This document shows positions 47,787-59,000 of a stretch of 64,000 bases of DNA, piece by piece; positions within the stretch are counted from its first letter, which is position 1; every line of letters starts with the position of its first letter. Below the pieces are notes generated by a model. It was given only the letters and a program-made list of their open reading frames with translations, was not told the origin of the DNA and made no database searches. The position numbers and the translations under genes were made by a program. The DNA comes from Andalucia godoyi (lineage: Eukaryota > Discoba > Jakobea > Jakobida > Andaluciidae): assembly GCA_009859145.1 (NCBI GenBank), contig VRVR01000048.1, forward strand, positions 62,001-126,000, given 5' to 3'.

Positions 47787-49598
47787 TCAAAAACCACTGT
47801 CTTCGCCGTCCACTTCATCGTCGTCGATATCCCAAGTAGCAATCGCCCCATCGTCGGAATTGTGAAGAGACACACTTTCCAAGATCTTTGATTCCAGCAA
47901 CTGCGACAGTCCGGAGAGCTGCTCAATCTTTGCAGGGCTCTTGATCATTTCACAAACCCAGCTGCTCCCGAGGTTCCTGTAGGCATCAAGCATACTGGAG
48001 GAGCATGCTACGCAATACGGAGACTGACAAGACTTCATGACATCTTGGGTGTAACCGTCGAGAGATCCACGAATTTGCGTTGGAACTTCCAATTCACTGC
48101 CTCCTGCGTTGCCGAGTGCAAGTGCATCCACTGCTAGTTCGACCGCCAGAGACGACGCAAAAAGCGATGCACCAGGGCGCGTTACAGTGCACTGCTGGTC
48201 GATCGTGCGGCGCGTCATCGAGTCTCGCGGCGCCACAATATCCGAGCAGAAATAACACCCAAATTGCGGAGTGTGGCGCATAACCATAAAGGCGTCGAAT
48301 CCTAGCGCAGCATTGATGAGAGGGACGTTGTGAGAGGAAGCGATGAGGGTAGGAAGCCACCTGGCTTCCCGGGAGTCCGTCAAAAGGAACACGGCATCCG
48401 ACACTCTAATTAAGCCGTCCAACTCAATGACTGCTGCGGGATCTGCCGTCAAATCGTGTCCAGGCATTGGAATCGACAAGGAGCGGTGCTGCACATTCTT
48501 ACCGGCGTCTGGATGGATCTTTCCTAAAGCTTCTGCCGCTGCTGCTGCTTTCGGACGGCCAACGTCAGCAAGACTGTACAACGATTGTCGAACTGGATTG
48601 GAAAACGACACTTGGCCATAATCGATAAGCGTCAGATTGGTAATGCCCCACGCAAGACACTGTCGAGCAACATGACAGCCAAGAGTCCCAACTCCCAAAA
48701 TGAGAACTTTCAAGTTTGCGAGGCGATCCAGGTCCAAAGACGGAAGAGCTCTCCATTTCATCAAGCGAAGGTTCAATGCGCAGGCGGAAGATGCTACCAG
48801 CGCAGGATTAAGAGACGAGGACACGTCGACAGTGCGGACGTCCACCTTGCCCCCCAGGGAGAACGAATCCGCCTGTTTGGAATCAGATGGAATGGAAAGG
48901 ACGTCCATGACGAGAAAAAACGACTCCTCCACAGTCTTGCGAGCACACAACACCGTCACCTTCTTCACATTCGATCCGCGAAGAAACGTCGACAAGATTC
49001 CCCTCAAAGGCCAACCAGGGAACTGTGCGTGATTGGATGGGTCAATGAACATCAATACCTGAGACAAGTCCGGGTCCTCGCTGTCAACTGCCACAAGAGT
49101 GTGTCCAAACTCGTGCAAATTTGCAGAAACACGAACGAGTTCTTCGAACGCCGCACCAGACATCACACTCTGGCATGCGATTGTTTTGGTAATTCGGACG
49201 TCTGGTACGGCAAGCGGAGCAGGGACCGTAGCAACAAAATGAAACGTGTGTTTCTTCAAGTCGGCGTATGCAAAGATAACCGGTGAACGTCCCAGGGATT
49301 CAGCAGGCAGCAGACATGCCAGTTTTGTCAGCTCAAATTCGCAGTTGCTTTCTTGGAACTCCGGAAGTGAGTTCTTGAGAATGATCAAGCCGCTCGAGTG
49401 CACGGAAAAGGGATCGTTCGTGTCCGAGGCCGCGTTTTCCGAGACTGTCATTCTGCAGTTTGACGACGCAGAATAGTGCGCATAAATAGGCTTTGCATCA
49501 TCTTCGAGCCTCCACTCGTTCAACTTCAGTTCTGAAATTCGAATCCAGAATGAGGGAGGGAAAACCACACGAAAGGGATCGTAGGCGAGCTTCGTCAT
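47787..49598 (-). CDS. ATG7: ATG7, E1-like autophagy activating enzyme
   Basis: 603 residues, somewhat shorter than human ATG7 (703). The N-terminal domain opens LAYDPFRVVFPPSFWIRISELKLNEW, typical of the family. The adenylation domain has the nucleotide motif ILGVGTLGCHVARQ (about 301-312), Asp in LIDYGQVSFSNPVRQSLY, zinc Cys pairs (GCYFCSD; YCVACS), and the catalytic Cys at about residue 470 in RRTIDQQCTVTRPG. The C-terminus ends in an acidic tail (DIDDDEVDGEDSGF) that may bind ATG3. It activates ATG12 and ATG8 for conjugation. No intron. Convergent with the unknown membrane protein. Confidence 0.97.
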   Translation of the reverse strand: MTKLAYDPFRVVFPPSFWIRISELKLNEWRLEDDAKPIYAHYSASSNCRMTVSENAASDTNDPFSVHSSGLIILKNSLPEFQESNCEFELTKLACLLPAESLGRSPVIFAYADLKKHTFHFVATVPAPLAVPDVRITKTIACQSVMSGAAFEELVRVSANLHEFGHTLVAVDSEDPDLSQVLMFIDPSNHAQFPGWPLRGILSTFLRGSNVKKVTVLCARKTVEESFFLVMDVLSIPSDSKQADSFSLGGKVDVRTVDVSSSLNPALVASSACALNLRLMKWRALPSLDLDRLANLKVLILGVGTLGCHVARQCLAWGITNLTLIDYGQVSFSNPVRQSLYSLADVGRPKAAAAAEALGKIHPDAGKNVQHRSLSIPMPGHDLTADPAAVIELDGLIRVSDAVFLLTDSREARWLPTLIASSHNVPLINAALGFDAFMVMRHTPQFGCYFCSDIVAPRDSMTRRTIDQQCTVTRPGASLFASSLAVELAVDALALGNAGGSELEVPTQIRGSLDGYTQDVMKSCQSPYCVACSSSMLDAYRNLGSSWVCEMIKSPAKIEQLSGLSQLLESKILESVSLHNSDDGAIATWDIDDDEVDGEDSGF

Positions 49599-50653
49599 TT
49601 CCAGAGTACGTTATTACCGTCCAAGGAACACACACCACGCACGAAACGGACACATACAACAGATAGCAAGCGAGAGAAAGTGACAAAAAAAAGAAGAAAA
49701 ACTAAGAAAAACAAAGGGCAGTTGTCAATGTCACAGAAAGGGCAACAAGCTGCACACGTACACCAGACGCGGTTGTGCTTGTTTATATAGCGTCTTTGCA
49801 GGGCTTTTTAAGTCAATGCGACTTTTCGCAGACTTGCCATACACGCATGGGGGACACCGGTACGATGCTTCGTCACTTGCGGCCCGGCTACCTCTCGACT
49901 GCATGCAGCAGTTCGCTAGGTGCGCTGTACGCGGTGGTGTCGGAATCCCTTGTGGCGATGCTCAGCAGTGTTTGTTTTTTGTTTTTTTTGTTTTTTCGTT
50001 TTTGTTTTGTTTTGTTGCTCTCCCTATGGAAGTTTTTTATTTCTCGCCTGTGATACACCGCATCAATACGAATTGGTTCTAATTGGCTCTAATGTTGCAA
50101 TGTTGCATGACAATCGATCCCACGAATCAATCGTCTAGGGGGCAAGGCCCCCAGCACACACAAGCGTAAGAGCACCGTGTTCTTCAAGTAGATGTTGCGC
50201 GCGATCCATTCCAGTCTCGATCCATCACCGATGCACACGTTGGACATTGAAACACCGTGCGTCCTCCCAGTTTCTGAGGGATGTTCCCCACGCACCCCAC
50301 ATGTCTTGAACGTGTACACTTCCGTCACAATGACAACAGCGGTTCCATACTCACTTGCCTTGTGCAGTAGTCTCTGGGGCGGAATCGGAAGTGGTCCCAC
50401 GTCAGCATCTGGCGTGCAGTTTCGAACATGTCTCCAAGAGGAAGAGAGGAAAGATTTCGTTTTTATTTATTTAGTTCTAACCACCACATGGAGAAATCCC
50501 CTACGTTTTTGGTTTCAAACATTTGTCAAGACGATGAAAACGAAATAAAGCACGATAATCAAAGTCGACAACGGTGCGCAGGGAGGAAGCGTTCTGTGGA
50601 GAGAGCATGCTAGCGGCACTGGTGCGAACTGCGATCATCCTGCCCCTGCTTCC
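49599..50653. other. intergenic region containing Fanzor relic B
   Basis: About 1.05 kb between ATG7 and the NDUFA4/B12D-like gene. Bases 49965-50025 are a T/G-rich tract (GTTTTTTGTTTT). Relic B occupies 50089-50430; bases 50431-50653 hold no recognisable gene. No homologue of the AATGTAGGCG terminus was found next to relic B. Confidence 0.6.
50089..50430 (-). pseudogene. relic B: C-terminal TnpB/Fanzor fragment
   Basis: Minus-strand reading, two frames: ARQMLTWDHFRFR (about 50388-50430), then QRLLHKASEYGTAVVIVTEV and YTFKTCG, where the first zinc-ribbon pair is now C...R. After a frameshift come VFQCPTCASVMDRDWNG (second Cys pair and DRD) and finally ARNIYLKNTVLLRLCVLG. The order MLTW / HKA-E-YG / YTxKTCG / CxxC / DRDWNG / ARN is the TnpB-Fanzor C-terminus and parallels relic A, although the sequences differ enough to be separate insertions. 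No TnpA part is seen. Confidence 0.8.
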
Positions 50654-50926
50654 TCAAACCTTTGGGTCGTCGTGGAAGACTCGCGGACTCCAGTTTCGAA
50701 TGTCCGCTCTGTGCCATTTTGCTTCATCCGCGGATTTGATGTTCAACATTGGAAATGGATTCGTCTTGTGGAACTCGGGATGCACATCCCACCCGTGAAA
50801 TAGCTTATGGTATCCTATTGTCAACCCGGCAACGTGAGCCACTCCGACCATGAATACGAGAGGCAGAATTTCGGGTGTGTCATGCACGTTCTTGTAAACC
50901 CGCTTTCCCAGATTTCCTAGCAACAT
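50654..50926 (-). CDS. small NDUFA4/B12D-like mitochondrial protein
   Basis: 90 residues. A single hydrophobic helix (ILPLVFMVGVAHVAGLTIGY) follows a short N-terminus with HDTPE, and the C-terminus reads KWHRADIRNWSPRVFHDDP. The pattern (Pro-x-Leu-x-Pro-Leu helix, then NPxP, then Trp-rich tail) resembles the NDUFA4/B12D family of small respiratory-chain proteins associated with complex IV/I. Length fits (about 80-95). The identification is tentative because the family is short and divergent. Confidence 0.55.
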   Translation of the reverse strand: MLLGNLGKRVYKNVHDTPEILPLVFMVGVAHVAGLTIGYHKLFHGWDVHPEFHKTNPFPMLNIKSADEAKWHRADIRNWSPRVFHDDPKV

Positions 50927-51108
50927 AGTGTGGGTTCGAATGCTGTTCTTCTTTATGATTACTTACGACTTTATTTGTTTTCTTGTGAACACAACGCACG
51001 CGACTCAGACTCAAAGAACACCGTCTCTCGGTTGGAGCCACGCTCAGCATGCGTATTGTGATATCCCTCTTTTTTTTCGACTTCGAGTACGACTTCTAGC
51101 GAAGAACG

Positions 51109-53367
51109 TTACACGTCAACATTCTTCAACTTCTCCAAAAGCTGCAGTGCAGCGGCTGGAATACGAGTGCCGGGCCCGAAAACAGCAGAGCAACCAGCAT
51201 CAAACATCATATCGTAGTCCTGGCGCGGAATCACACCACCGACGACAACGAGCATGTGCTGGGCACCAACCTTCTTGAGCTCCGCAATAAGCTCTGGGAC
51301 GAGGGTACGGTGGCCTGCGGCTTGTGAAGACACCCCTACGATGTGCACATCAGCCTCCACAGCTTGTTTCGCAACTTCTGCAGGTGTCTGGAACAGCGGG
51401 CCGACATCTACATCGAATCCAAGATCTGCGAATCCGGATGCGACAACCTTTGCACCGCGATCATGGCCATCCTGACCCATCTTCGCAACAAGAATACGAG
51501 GACGACGTCCAGTGCGCTGTGTGAATGCGTCGATTTCATGCTTGACCAAATCCAGCTCTTTCACTTCCGAATCTTCACTGCTGCGAGTATACTCCGAAGA
51601 ATACGCCCCAGTTACGAGACGATCTGCAGGAGCGTGGCGACCCCAGACTCCCTCCAGAGCGCTGGTGATCTCGCCAACAGTCGCACGTGCACGAGAGGCT
51701 TCCACAGCCAACGCGAGGAGATTCTCGCGGTTCTTTCCAGCGGTAAGACCCTTTGAAACGTTCCGCGCGGCTTCCGAAAGCCGATTCAGGACGGCTTGCA
51801 CCTTGCTTTGATCTCGAGAACTCTTGATTTGCGATAAACGTGCAACTTGTCCCTCTCGGACTTTTGTATTGTCAATGACCAAAACGTCGACATCACCATC
51901 CGCATTCTTGTTCTTGTTCGCATATCTGTTGACGCCTACAATAACGTCCTTTGCCGCATCAATGCGAGCCTGTTTGCGAGTTGCAGATTCTTCAATCCGC
52001 AGCTTCGGCATTCCGGTTGCCAGAGCCTTTGCCATTCCGCCAAGCGACTCGACTTCTTCAATGATCTTCAGTGCCTTGCTCTCAATATCGGCGGTAAGCG
52101 ATTCCATCATGTACGAGCCTGCCCAGGGATCTACAACTCGCGTCATTTGCGTCTCTTCCTGAATTATGAGCTGCGTATTGCGTGCAAGACGCGAAGAGAA
52201 CTCAGTCGGCAATCCAATAGCTTCATCAAAGCTGTTTGTGTGCAAGGATTGCGTTCCTCCTAGCACGGCAGCCATTGCCTCAATAGTTGTACGGATGATG
52301 TTGTTGTACGGTTCTTGCTCCGTCAGCGACCAGCCAGAAGTTTGGCAATGAGTACGGAGACGTAAGGACCGAGAGTCCTTTGGATTGAACTTTTCTTGAA
52401 TTAACGTTGCCCACAGACGACGGGCGGCTCGCATCTTTGCAATTTCCATGTAGAAATTCATTCCAATTCCCCAGAAGAAGGAGAATCGAGGAGCAACCTG
52501 GTCTACCGTGAGGCCTGCAGAGATGGCAGCGCGAGTATATTCGATTCCATCAGCGATCGTGAAGGCTGCTTCCAGAACCGCGTCCGCGCCGGCTTCCTGC
52601 ATGTGATACCCCGAAATCGAAATGGAATTAAACCTTGGCATGTTTGCTGCAGTGTATCCGAAGATGTCAGCAATGATTGCCATCGAGGGTTCAGGAGGAA
52701 AGATGAAGGTGTTCCGGACCATAAACTCTTTCAAGATGTCATTCTGGATCGTGCCGGAAAGCTTCTTCTGATCAACTCCGGATTCCTCAGCAGCGACGAT
52801 GTACATTGCAAGAATTGGCAACACAGCCCCATTCATTGTCATTGACACTGAAACTTTGTCCAAAGGAATTCCATTGAACAAGACCTTCATGTCTTCCACT
52901 GAATCGACCGCGACACCCGCCATCCCGACGTCTCCCTTCACGCGCGGATGGTCAGAGTCATATCCTCTGTGAGTTGCCAGATCAAATGCAACCGACAAGC
53001 CCTGTTGTCCGCGAGAAAGGGCCTGACGATAAAACGCATTGGACTCTTCTGCTGTTGAAAACCCAGCATACTGCCGAATTGTCCACGGAGAATTCGTATA
53101 CATGGTTGCATACGGCCCACGTGTGAACGGAAACGCTCCGGGAAGGCCGGGATCCGTCTTGACATCCGCCGCAGTGTAGACTGGCTTGAGAGGAATCCCC
53201 TCTGCAGACATCCATACAAGATCCTCCGGCTTTTTGGTCTTCAGCTCTTCCTGCGCAAGCTTGGACCACGATGGATCAATGGGAACAGACGAAAAGCTGC
53301 GAGCTGCCGAGCGGGACGCTGCTGCAACTCTAGGAACGCGAACTGCGGACGAAAGACGGTGCATCAT
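51109..53367 (-). CDS. MMUT: methylmalonyl-CoA mutase, mitochondrial
   Basis: 752 residues. An N-terminal Arg/Ser/Ala presequence ([20 protein letters not shown]) predicts import into mitochondria. The catalytic TIM barrel follows ([20 protein letters not shown], the substrate-binding [12 protein letters not shown] segment). The C-terminal B12 domain has the complete cobalamin signature: GQDGHDRG (DxHxxG), GVSSQAAGH and VVVGGVIP. The enzyme isomerises (R)-methylmalonyl-CoA to succinyl-CoA with adenosylcobalamin, for odd-chain and branched amino-acid catabolism, so the organism depends on external B12. It is one chain with both domains, like the human enzyme. No intron. Confidence 0.98.
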   Translation of the reverse strand: MMHRLSSAVRVPRVAAASRSAARSFSSVPIDPSWSKLAQEELKTKKPEDLVWMSAEGIPLKPVYTAADVKTDPGLPGAFPFTRGPYATMYTNSPWTIRQYAGFSTAEESNAFYRQALSRGQQGLSVAFDLATHRGYDSDHPRVKGDVGMAGVAVDSVEDMKVLFNGIPLDKVSVSMTMNGAVLPILAMYIVAAEESGVDQKKLSGTIQNDILKEFMVRNTFIFPPEPSMAIIADIFGYTAANMPRFNSISISGYHMQEAGADAVLEAAFTIADGIEYTRAAISAGLTVDQVAPRFSFFWGIGMNFYMEIAKMRAARRLWATLIQEKFNPKDSRSLRLRTHCQTSGWSLTEQEPYNNIIRTTIEAMAAVLGGTQSLHTNSFDEAIGLPTEFSSRLARNTQLIIQEETQMTRVVDPWAGSYMMESLTADIESKALKIIEEVESLGGMAKALATGMPKLRIEESATRKQARIDAAKDVIVGVNRYANKNKNADGDVDVLVIDNTKVREGQVARLSQIKSSRDQSKVQAVLNRLSEAARNVSKGLTAGKNRENLLALAVEASRARATVGEITSALEGVWGRHAPADRLVTGAYSSEYTRSSEDSEVKELDLVKHEIDAFTQRTGRRPRILVAKMGQDGHDRGAKVVASGFADLGFDVDVGPLFQTPAEVAKQAVEADVHIVGVSSQAAGHRTLVPELIAELKKVGAQHMLVVVGGVIPRQDYDMMFDAGCSAVFGPGTRIPAAALQLLEKLKNVDV

Positions 53368-54134
53368 TACTGCGGCAAGAAATAAGGATTCAAAGAAGAA
53401 GGTAGGCAGGTAGTTCTAAACGGGAAACAGTAAAAGAAGAAGTAGTAGGAGAAGAAGAAGGAGAAGATGAAACAGGAAGTAAAGGGAGACTGTCATTTTG
53501 CTTGATGGCGTTGTGCTTTACTTTTTGTTTCATTCGCAGGATAAAGGAGTCTGCTGATGTCCGTCTCTTTTTTTGAATCGCTTCTGCGGATTAGTTTGGT
53601 ACGGCAGTTTTTTGTCGGTTCGATTTCTTTTCTTTTTTTCCTCTTTTTTTTATTTAATTTTTTGATCCTGGTTGGCTGGTTGGGAAGAGAAGGAAAGGAA
53701 AGAGGCATGTGCATCAGCGATGGCTTGCAACGAGCATGTTGTGAGCAGTATACGCTGATTAAACGTTAATGATGCGCACGGAAGGCTAGCGATTTGCCAA
53801 ACGAGCTGGACACTGGTTTTGGCAGCACAGCGTGCATATGCGCTGGGAGTCGATACGAAAACGCACCTCCGGAAACTCAGAGAGTGACCAAGGATAACTC
53901 TAATTCGGAGAATGCAGTGCACTGACAGCCTGATCCGACAAGCGTTCCGAATGAGGTACGATAAAGGATACGACCACTGCAAGTGGGGTATTCCGTTGAT
54001 AAGGGCTTCCGGCGTCGATGCCCACAGTTCGGGCAGAACACTGCGGTAGAATGCACAATTTGGATAATCTGCGGAAACACGGTGTTTGTCTCAATATTAA
54101 TGTAAGGAAAAAAAGAAGAAGAAATACATGTAAT
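53368..54134. other. intergenic region
   Basis: 767 bp between the mutase start and the Myb gene stop (both minus strand). Purine/pyrimidine-rich tracts at 53430-53480 and 53620-53660. On the minus strand, 54000-54095 could encode a short CPNCG-containing peptide, and another frame reads VGIDAGSPYQRNTPLAVVV; both are too short to assign. No gene is supported. Confidence 0.45.
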
Positions 54135-55283
54135 TTACAAAAGTCCTGCTTTATTCATGACATCGTCTGCAGAAGTCGAAGAAGGATTTGTGATGCGATC
54201 AGGCCCTAAGCTTACATTCGCAATCGACAAACGGCGAAGCAAGTGATCCGTGTTAAGCGGGACATTGGGAAACAAGCAATAACTAAATCGTCTAAACCCG
54301 TCGGCATTTTCGGAGAAGTCAACAGAAGGAATGGAAAATCGGTGGTCAAAGGTTTTGAATGCAGCGGCCGTCGATTCAGTGGACATCATGCTTTCTCGAC
54401 GCTCGCTGGTCAGAGTAGTTGACACATCACTCGGTCTTCTTTCTGTAGGAATCGGCGGCACAGAGGGAGGCTCTTCGTCGACGTAGAGCTTGGGGGTCTT
54501 ATTCGGAGAATACGAAAACGACCCCGAAAAGTTGCTAATCGACGGATACCTTGGTGCAGCGAGACGGTAGAACGCCAACGCTGCGGAAATGGGAGGCGTA
54601 ACGGTGGGCACTGCGAATGAACCGCGATTCATATGGGACATCATTGCAGAACGCTGCTGAAGCAAATTTGGCTGCATTGTGGGTATATATTGATTAAGAG
54701 GCGCTCGGCCCATTGGCAGAAGATCTGGAGGAGAGGATGAAACAGAAGCCGCGACTCCAGAGTTCCGAGGAGAATTGGGAGGCGTTTCTGGAACAACGGC
54801 AACGTCGCTGGAGGACGTTGCACTTGCAGACTGCTGATCTACGCCGCCTCTGGCATTGCCCTGGCGATGAAAAGAAAATCCCTCTTGGTCTAAAAACATC
54901 TCTAATTCGGTGATATCCGACTGTTCTAATAACTCCTTCAAATGACGCGTAAAATTGTTGCCTCCTCGAAGAATTTCCAAGTACTTCGTGCGGACCTGGA
55001 TATCCGTCCGAGATGCATTCAGCCGCTGTGCAACGGTTGTCCACGAATGCCTCCCAAGAGTCCGTACAAGCCAAACCAGCTTGTAATACTCTTCCGTCGT
55101 GAACCGCGAACGAGAAATGCGTGGATGGATGACGCGGTGGTAGTGCTGGTAACACGCATAGGAATCCTTCGTGCCAACATGCTCGGAGATCAGCTTCCAG
55201 TGCTTTTCACCCCATATGCCAATTGCTTCACGAAGCCTTTCGGTTTCCTCTGCCGTCCACAGTCGCTTCGAAGTCTTCGGCAT
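54135..55283 (-). CDS. Myb/SANT DNA-binding protein
   Basis: 382 residues from the ATG at 55283 (MPKTSKRLWTAEETERL). Two Myb repeats are visible: KRLWTAEETERLREAIGIWG ... HWKLISEHVG, and RSRFTTEEYYKLVWLVRTLG ... SWTTVAQRLN. Each has regularly spaced aromatic residues. The rest is Ser/Pro-rich and includes SVPPIPTERRPSDVS and ERRESMMSTES. It is probably a nuclear transcription regulator. The frame stays open for a further 221 codons upstream to 55946; that part has no conserved-looking feature, and its ATG lies in the gap to a divergent gene, so I treat it as leader, but a longer N-terminus cannot be excluded. Confidence 0.8.
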   Translation of the reverse strand: MPKTSKRLWTAEETERLREAIGIWGEKHWKLISEHVGTKDSYACYQHYHRVIHPRISRSRFTTEEYYKLVWLVRTLGRHSWTTVAQRLNASRTDIQVRTKYLEILRGGNNFTRHLKELLEQSDITELEMFLDQEGFSFHRQGNARGGVDQQSASATSSSDVAVVPETPPNSPRNSGVAASVSSSPPDLLPMGRAPLNQYIPTMQPNLLQQRSAMMSHMNRGSFAVPTVTPPISAALAFYRLAAPRYPSISNFSGSFSYSPNKTPKLYVDEEPPSVPPIPTERRPSDVSTTLTSERRESMMSTESTAAAFKTFDHRFSIPSVDFSENADGFRRFSYCLFPNVPLNTDHLLRRLSIANVSLGPDRITNPSSTSADDVMNKAGLL

Positions 55284-56079
55284 CCAACCAACACCGTCTA
55301 TACCTACTATGTATCCTCCTTGAAAAATTGATTTTTCGTGGCTCTCTGCATCAGGAGTTCCAGAAACACCGATTTTCTGGGGGGAGAGAGAGAGGAGCCG
55401 GAGATGACTAAACACGGCATGGCACTGCTGTTCGGTCGAACCGCCATGTGTTCGGTTACTCGAAATGGAAAGGAACACTTCAAGTCGTTTTCCAATCAGA
55501 CTGGTTGAACAATGCACAGACACCTTCCAAAAGCCAGGGCGGGAACGTGCAAGTGAACTTCCCAGTTTGGAATGCGTTCGGCAATCAACAACGAAAGCGC
55601 ACACATATGTGAGCCTGAAAACACACGTGACGAGTTTGCTCCTATGCCAGAACTTTGATTCCTGGTCTCGCTCAGAACCAACCAGGCCCCCCAAAACAAA
55701 AACAATTAAAAAATTGCGGGAGCATCGTTGTGCGTGCAAAAACCTGGTGGAAGTCAACCCGCAGCGACGTTTCGACCTACTCGAAATTCCCATATTTTTC
55801 GCTCTCGAATTCCCCGATGCTACGGCGTTTGGACTCAAGCCAACGAAGAAAATCCTTGAGGCCTTTCCACTTTTGATTTTCTGATGGCCGTCTGCTTGAT
55901 CGACGGAAGAGAATTCAAGGCGTTCTTTCCCCACGCACTTGCGCATCCATGCTGTGTTTCAGTTTCTAGAATTCTGTATATGTATATATGTATATATATA
56001 TATATATATATACAAATTATTTTTTTTAATTATCGTATTTTTGTAATTAAAAGGCGCTCGTCGTTCTCTTATCAGCGCC
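55284..56079. other. divergent region, Myb gene / subtilase
   Basis: 796 bp. Contains an extension of the Myb frame (minus strand), (AT)n at 55976-56012, and an AT-rich segment up to the subtilase ATG. No independent gene is supported. Confidence 0.5.
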
Positions 56080-59000
56080 ATGCGAAACCTATTTTTGGTT
56101 TGCTCGATTATTCTTGCCTTTTCCCTGTGCTTCGGTGCAGCAAGGCGTCCGCTTCGTCGCACTGCGTTCGAAGATCTGTCAACGAGCAGCAGTGCATCGC
56201 CTGTCTTGCAACAATACAAGCAATCTGATCTAAGGGACCGGTCTCTTCTTATGTTTGGTCGTGTGCCAACAAATTCAGCAGATGCCCACAAGGGCACAAA
56301 GTTGCCTTCAGAACTGAAACGAAGTTGGCAAGCAGGCTTTGCTGGGAAAAGGTGGCACGGATTTGTGTCGCGTTTTGAACAATTTGCTGGAGATCACGAC
56401 TCATTTTTTGTGAAGTTCAGATCTCAAATAACAGAAGACACACTGAAAGACGTTTTCGCTGTTCTTGATGTGGACATGTCAAACCAGGAATATGAGTATG
56501 TGCCTCATGATTGCTTGCTGATGTTTCTTTCGATTCAACAAGCGAGCAAGTTGACATCGCTATCTACGGTTCTCGCTGTTTTTCCAGTTCAGTCGCAGTG
56601 GAAGCCGAGTTCCCTGGATTCTTCGCTGAACATCCATGTGGTATCGTTTGCAAAAGGCTCGACCAGCGTGCGATTCACAAAGACAATCATGTCTTCGCTG
56701 CCAGGCGACCATGAAGCGATTGGACACTCGCAGGATTCCCGGTTGCTTTTCGTGCGGTCCTCCAACCCCACAGAACTCTTGGTTTTATTGCATCTTCCAC
56801 ACGTGATTTCCATCTCTTCTGTGTTTCCGAAGAACCTGCTGAACGACGCAGGAAACAAGATCGTGTCGGTTGGGAATGCATCCTCGAATGCCAATCCGTA
56901 TTCATTGTATCTGTCGGGTCAAGGACAAAAGGTCGCAATTGCAGATTCTGGTATGGACTATACTTCTTGCTATTTTGTAGGAAGCGACATTGCCTCTGTG
57001 GAGGTTCACCGAAATATGTTTGTGGTCAATAGCAACTTGTCACGTGTTCCTGGTTACTGGTCGTTTATGGATGCACATTGGGAAAATGGCGACCACGGCT
57101 CTCATGTTGGCGGAACAATTGCAGGGAAGTTTCTAATCCCTTCTGCTGTTGACAATTTTGCACTTCATAGGCAAAACGGAATCGCCTCCAACACACAGCT
57201 TCTTGTTACGGATATCGGGTGCGACACTGTCGATGGATGTGCTTGTGGATTGGACAGCACGGGACAGCTGATCCCCTGCGAGTGCGATGCATCCAAAGGA
57301 TCAAAGTGTGAAATGGGTGCATTGGGTCTTCCGTTCGATTGGAACAAGCACTTGTTTCCGTTTTCGCATGATAACGGTTTCAACATCATGTCAAACTCCT
57401 GGGGTGACGCAGAAAACCAGTACACTGGTGATTCATCGCAGGCAATTGATGCGTATGTTTCTGCAAACCGTAATTTCCTGGTTCTGTTTGCGGCGGGAAA
57501 TGCCGGTCAGATGCGCAGCATTTCTTCCCAAGCCAACTCGAAGAACAGTGTCGTCGTTGGTGCCTCCAGAACTGGCAAGCAGGATTTTCTGTACTTGTAC
57601 AGCTCTGTTATTGACTGGGTTGCAGAGAGCAAGACATGGGGGGAAGCGTTTGCTGTCCAGGTATTGGGATGTTCACCGCAGAGTACCAAACAGGAGTGTG
57701 TTTACTTTTTGTCGAACAACTTCGATGGTTGCTCGACCACGTCCTACTGTGGAGGAGATCCTACCAGTTGTGGCTGCAGCTATGACGACGGGAAGAGCAT
57801 TTGGGACCTTGGGGAACTCGCGTGCAAGAAATGCGTGATCACTCGCTTGGAAAAATCAGACGAACGGTTGTATTCAGTTGAGAACCTTGCGGCGTTCTCT
57901 TCCAAAGGCCCAGCTGCGGACGGTCGGATTAAACCAGAAGTAATTGCACCCGGTGATGCCATTGCTTCTTCTCGAGCGTATGAAGAAGCGTTGAATGGCA
58001 ATACTTGTGGTCATGGATATCGTGCAATTCTCACAGACACAAATCTTGGCTCCCATTTGGATGTGAAGTCCGGGACGTCCATGGCGACCCCGTTGACTGC
58101 CGGGTATGCTGCCTTGTTGAAGGAGTACTTGTCCGAATACTATCCGAACCGTGTTGGTGCGCCCAACTCTGGAACAGATGGCATTCCAAACCCGTCTGCT
58201 GCCCTTCTTCGAGCATTGCTTGTACAGTCTGCGGAGCCAATGATGGGTCTGTATACGCTCGTTGACACAGAGGATCCAAAAAAATTCATTTTCATGCCTC
58301 TTGACAATCCGTATGCTCAGGGATTCGGACGAATTTTGCTGGAGAATATCATTCCCCTCAATGGTGATGTTGGCCTAACTACAAGAGTATTGTCAGACGA
58401 AACGATGTCGTTGTCTACTGGGGAGGTGAAAACGTTTCAATTTGTCGTGGATCCTTCCGATCCTGTCATTGCTGGAAAGTCGCAAACCCAGATTCGCGTT
58501 ACGCTGACTTGGACGGATCCGCCAGCGACTGCTGGTTCTAAAATTGCTCTTGTTAATGATCTGGATTTGGAGGTCAAATATGGAGCAGAAACGAGGCTGG
58601 GAAACGATGCTTTCAACATTGAGACGATCAAAAATTACAACGAGCATGATCGTTTGAACAACGTCGAGCGCGTCATTATCATGGATCCAACCTTGTACAC
58701 TGGAACATATTCGATCTCGGTTACGGGATATAGCGTGCCACAAGGGCCGCAGTCCTTTGCTCTGGTCGTGTCCTATGGCAAGTCCGGGTACCAGCAGCCT
58801 CTGTTTTCGTGGAATGGGATGTCACGTGGTGGGAACTCAGACTCGGTGTTCTCTGGAACGGGAGGGTCATCGAAAGACGGCCCTTCCTCACGAACTCTAG
58901 CGCTGATTGTCGTTTCTGTTTGTGTCGTTGTGATTGCTTCCGTATTGGCTGGAGTGTATATTTACAGACGAAGAAACCTCCTGGGAAGAGCAGGTGGCCT

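Noticed and set aside
53900-54094. Short minus-strand ORF with VGIDAG, considered as endonuclease V or a RuvC-I fragment
   Set aside because: Too short; none of the following family motifs are present and a second frame is equally open.
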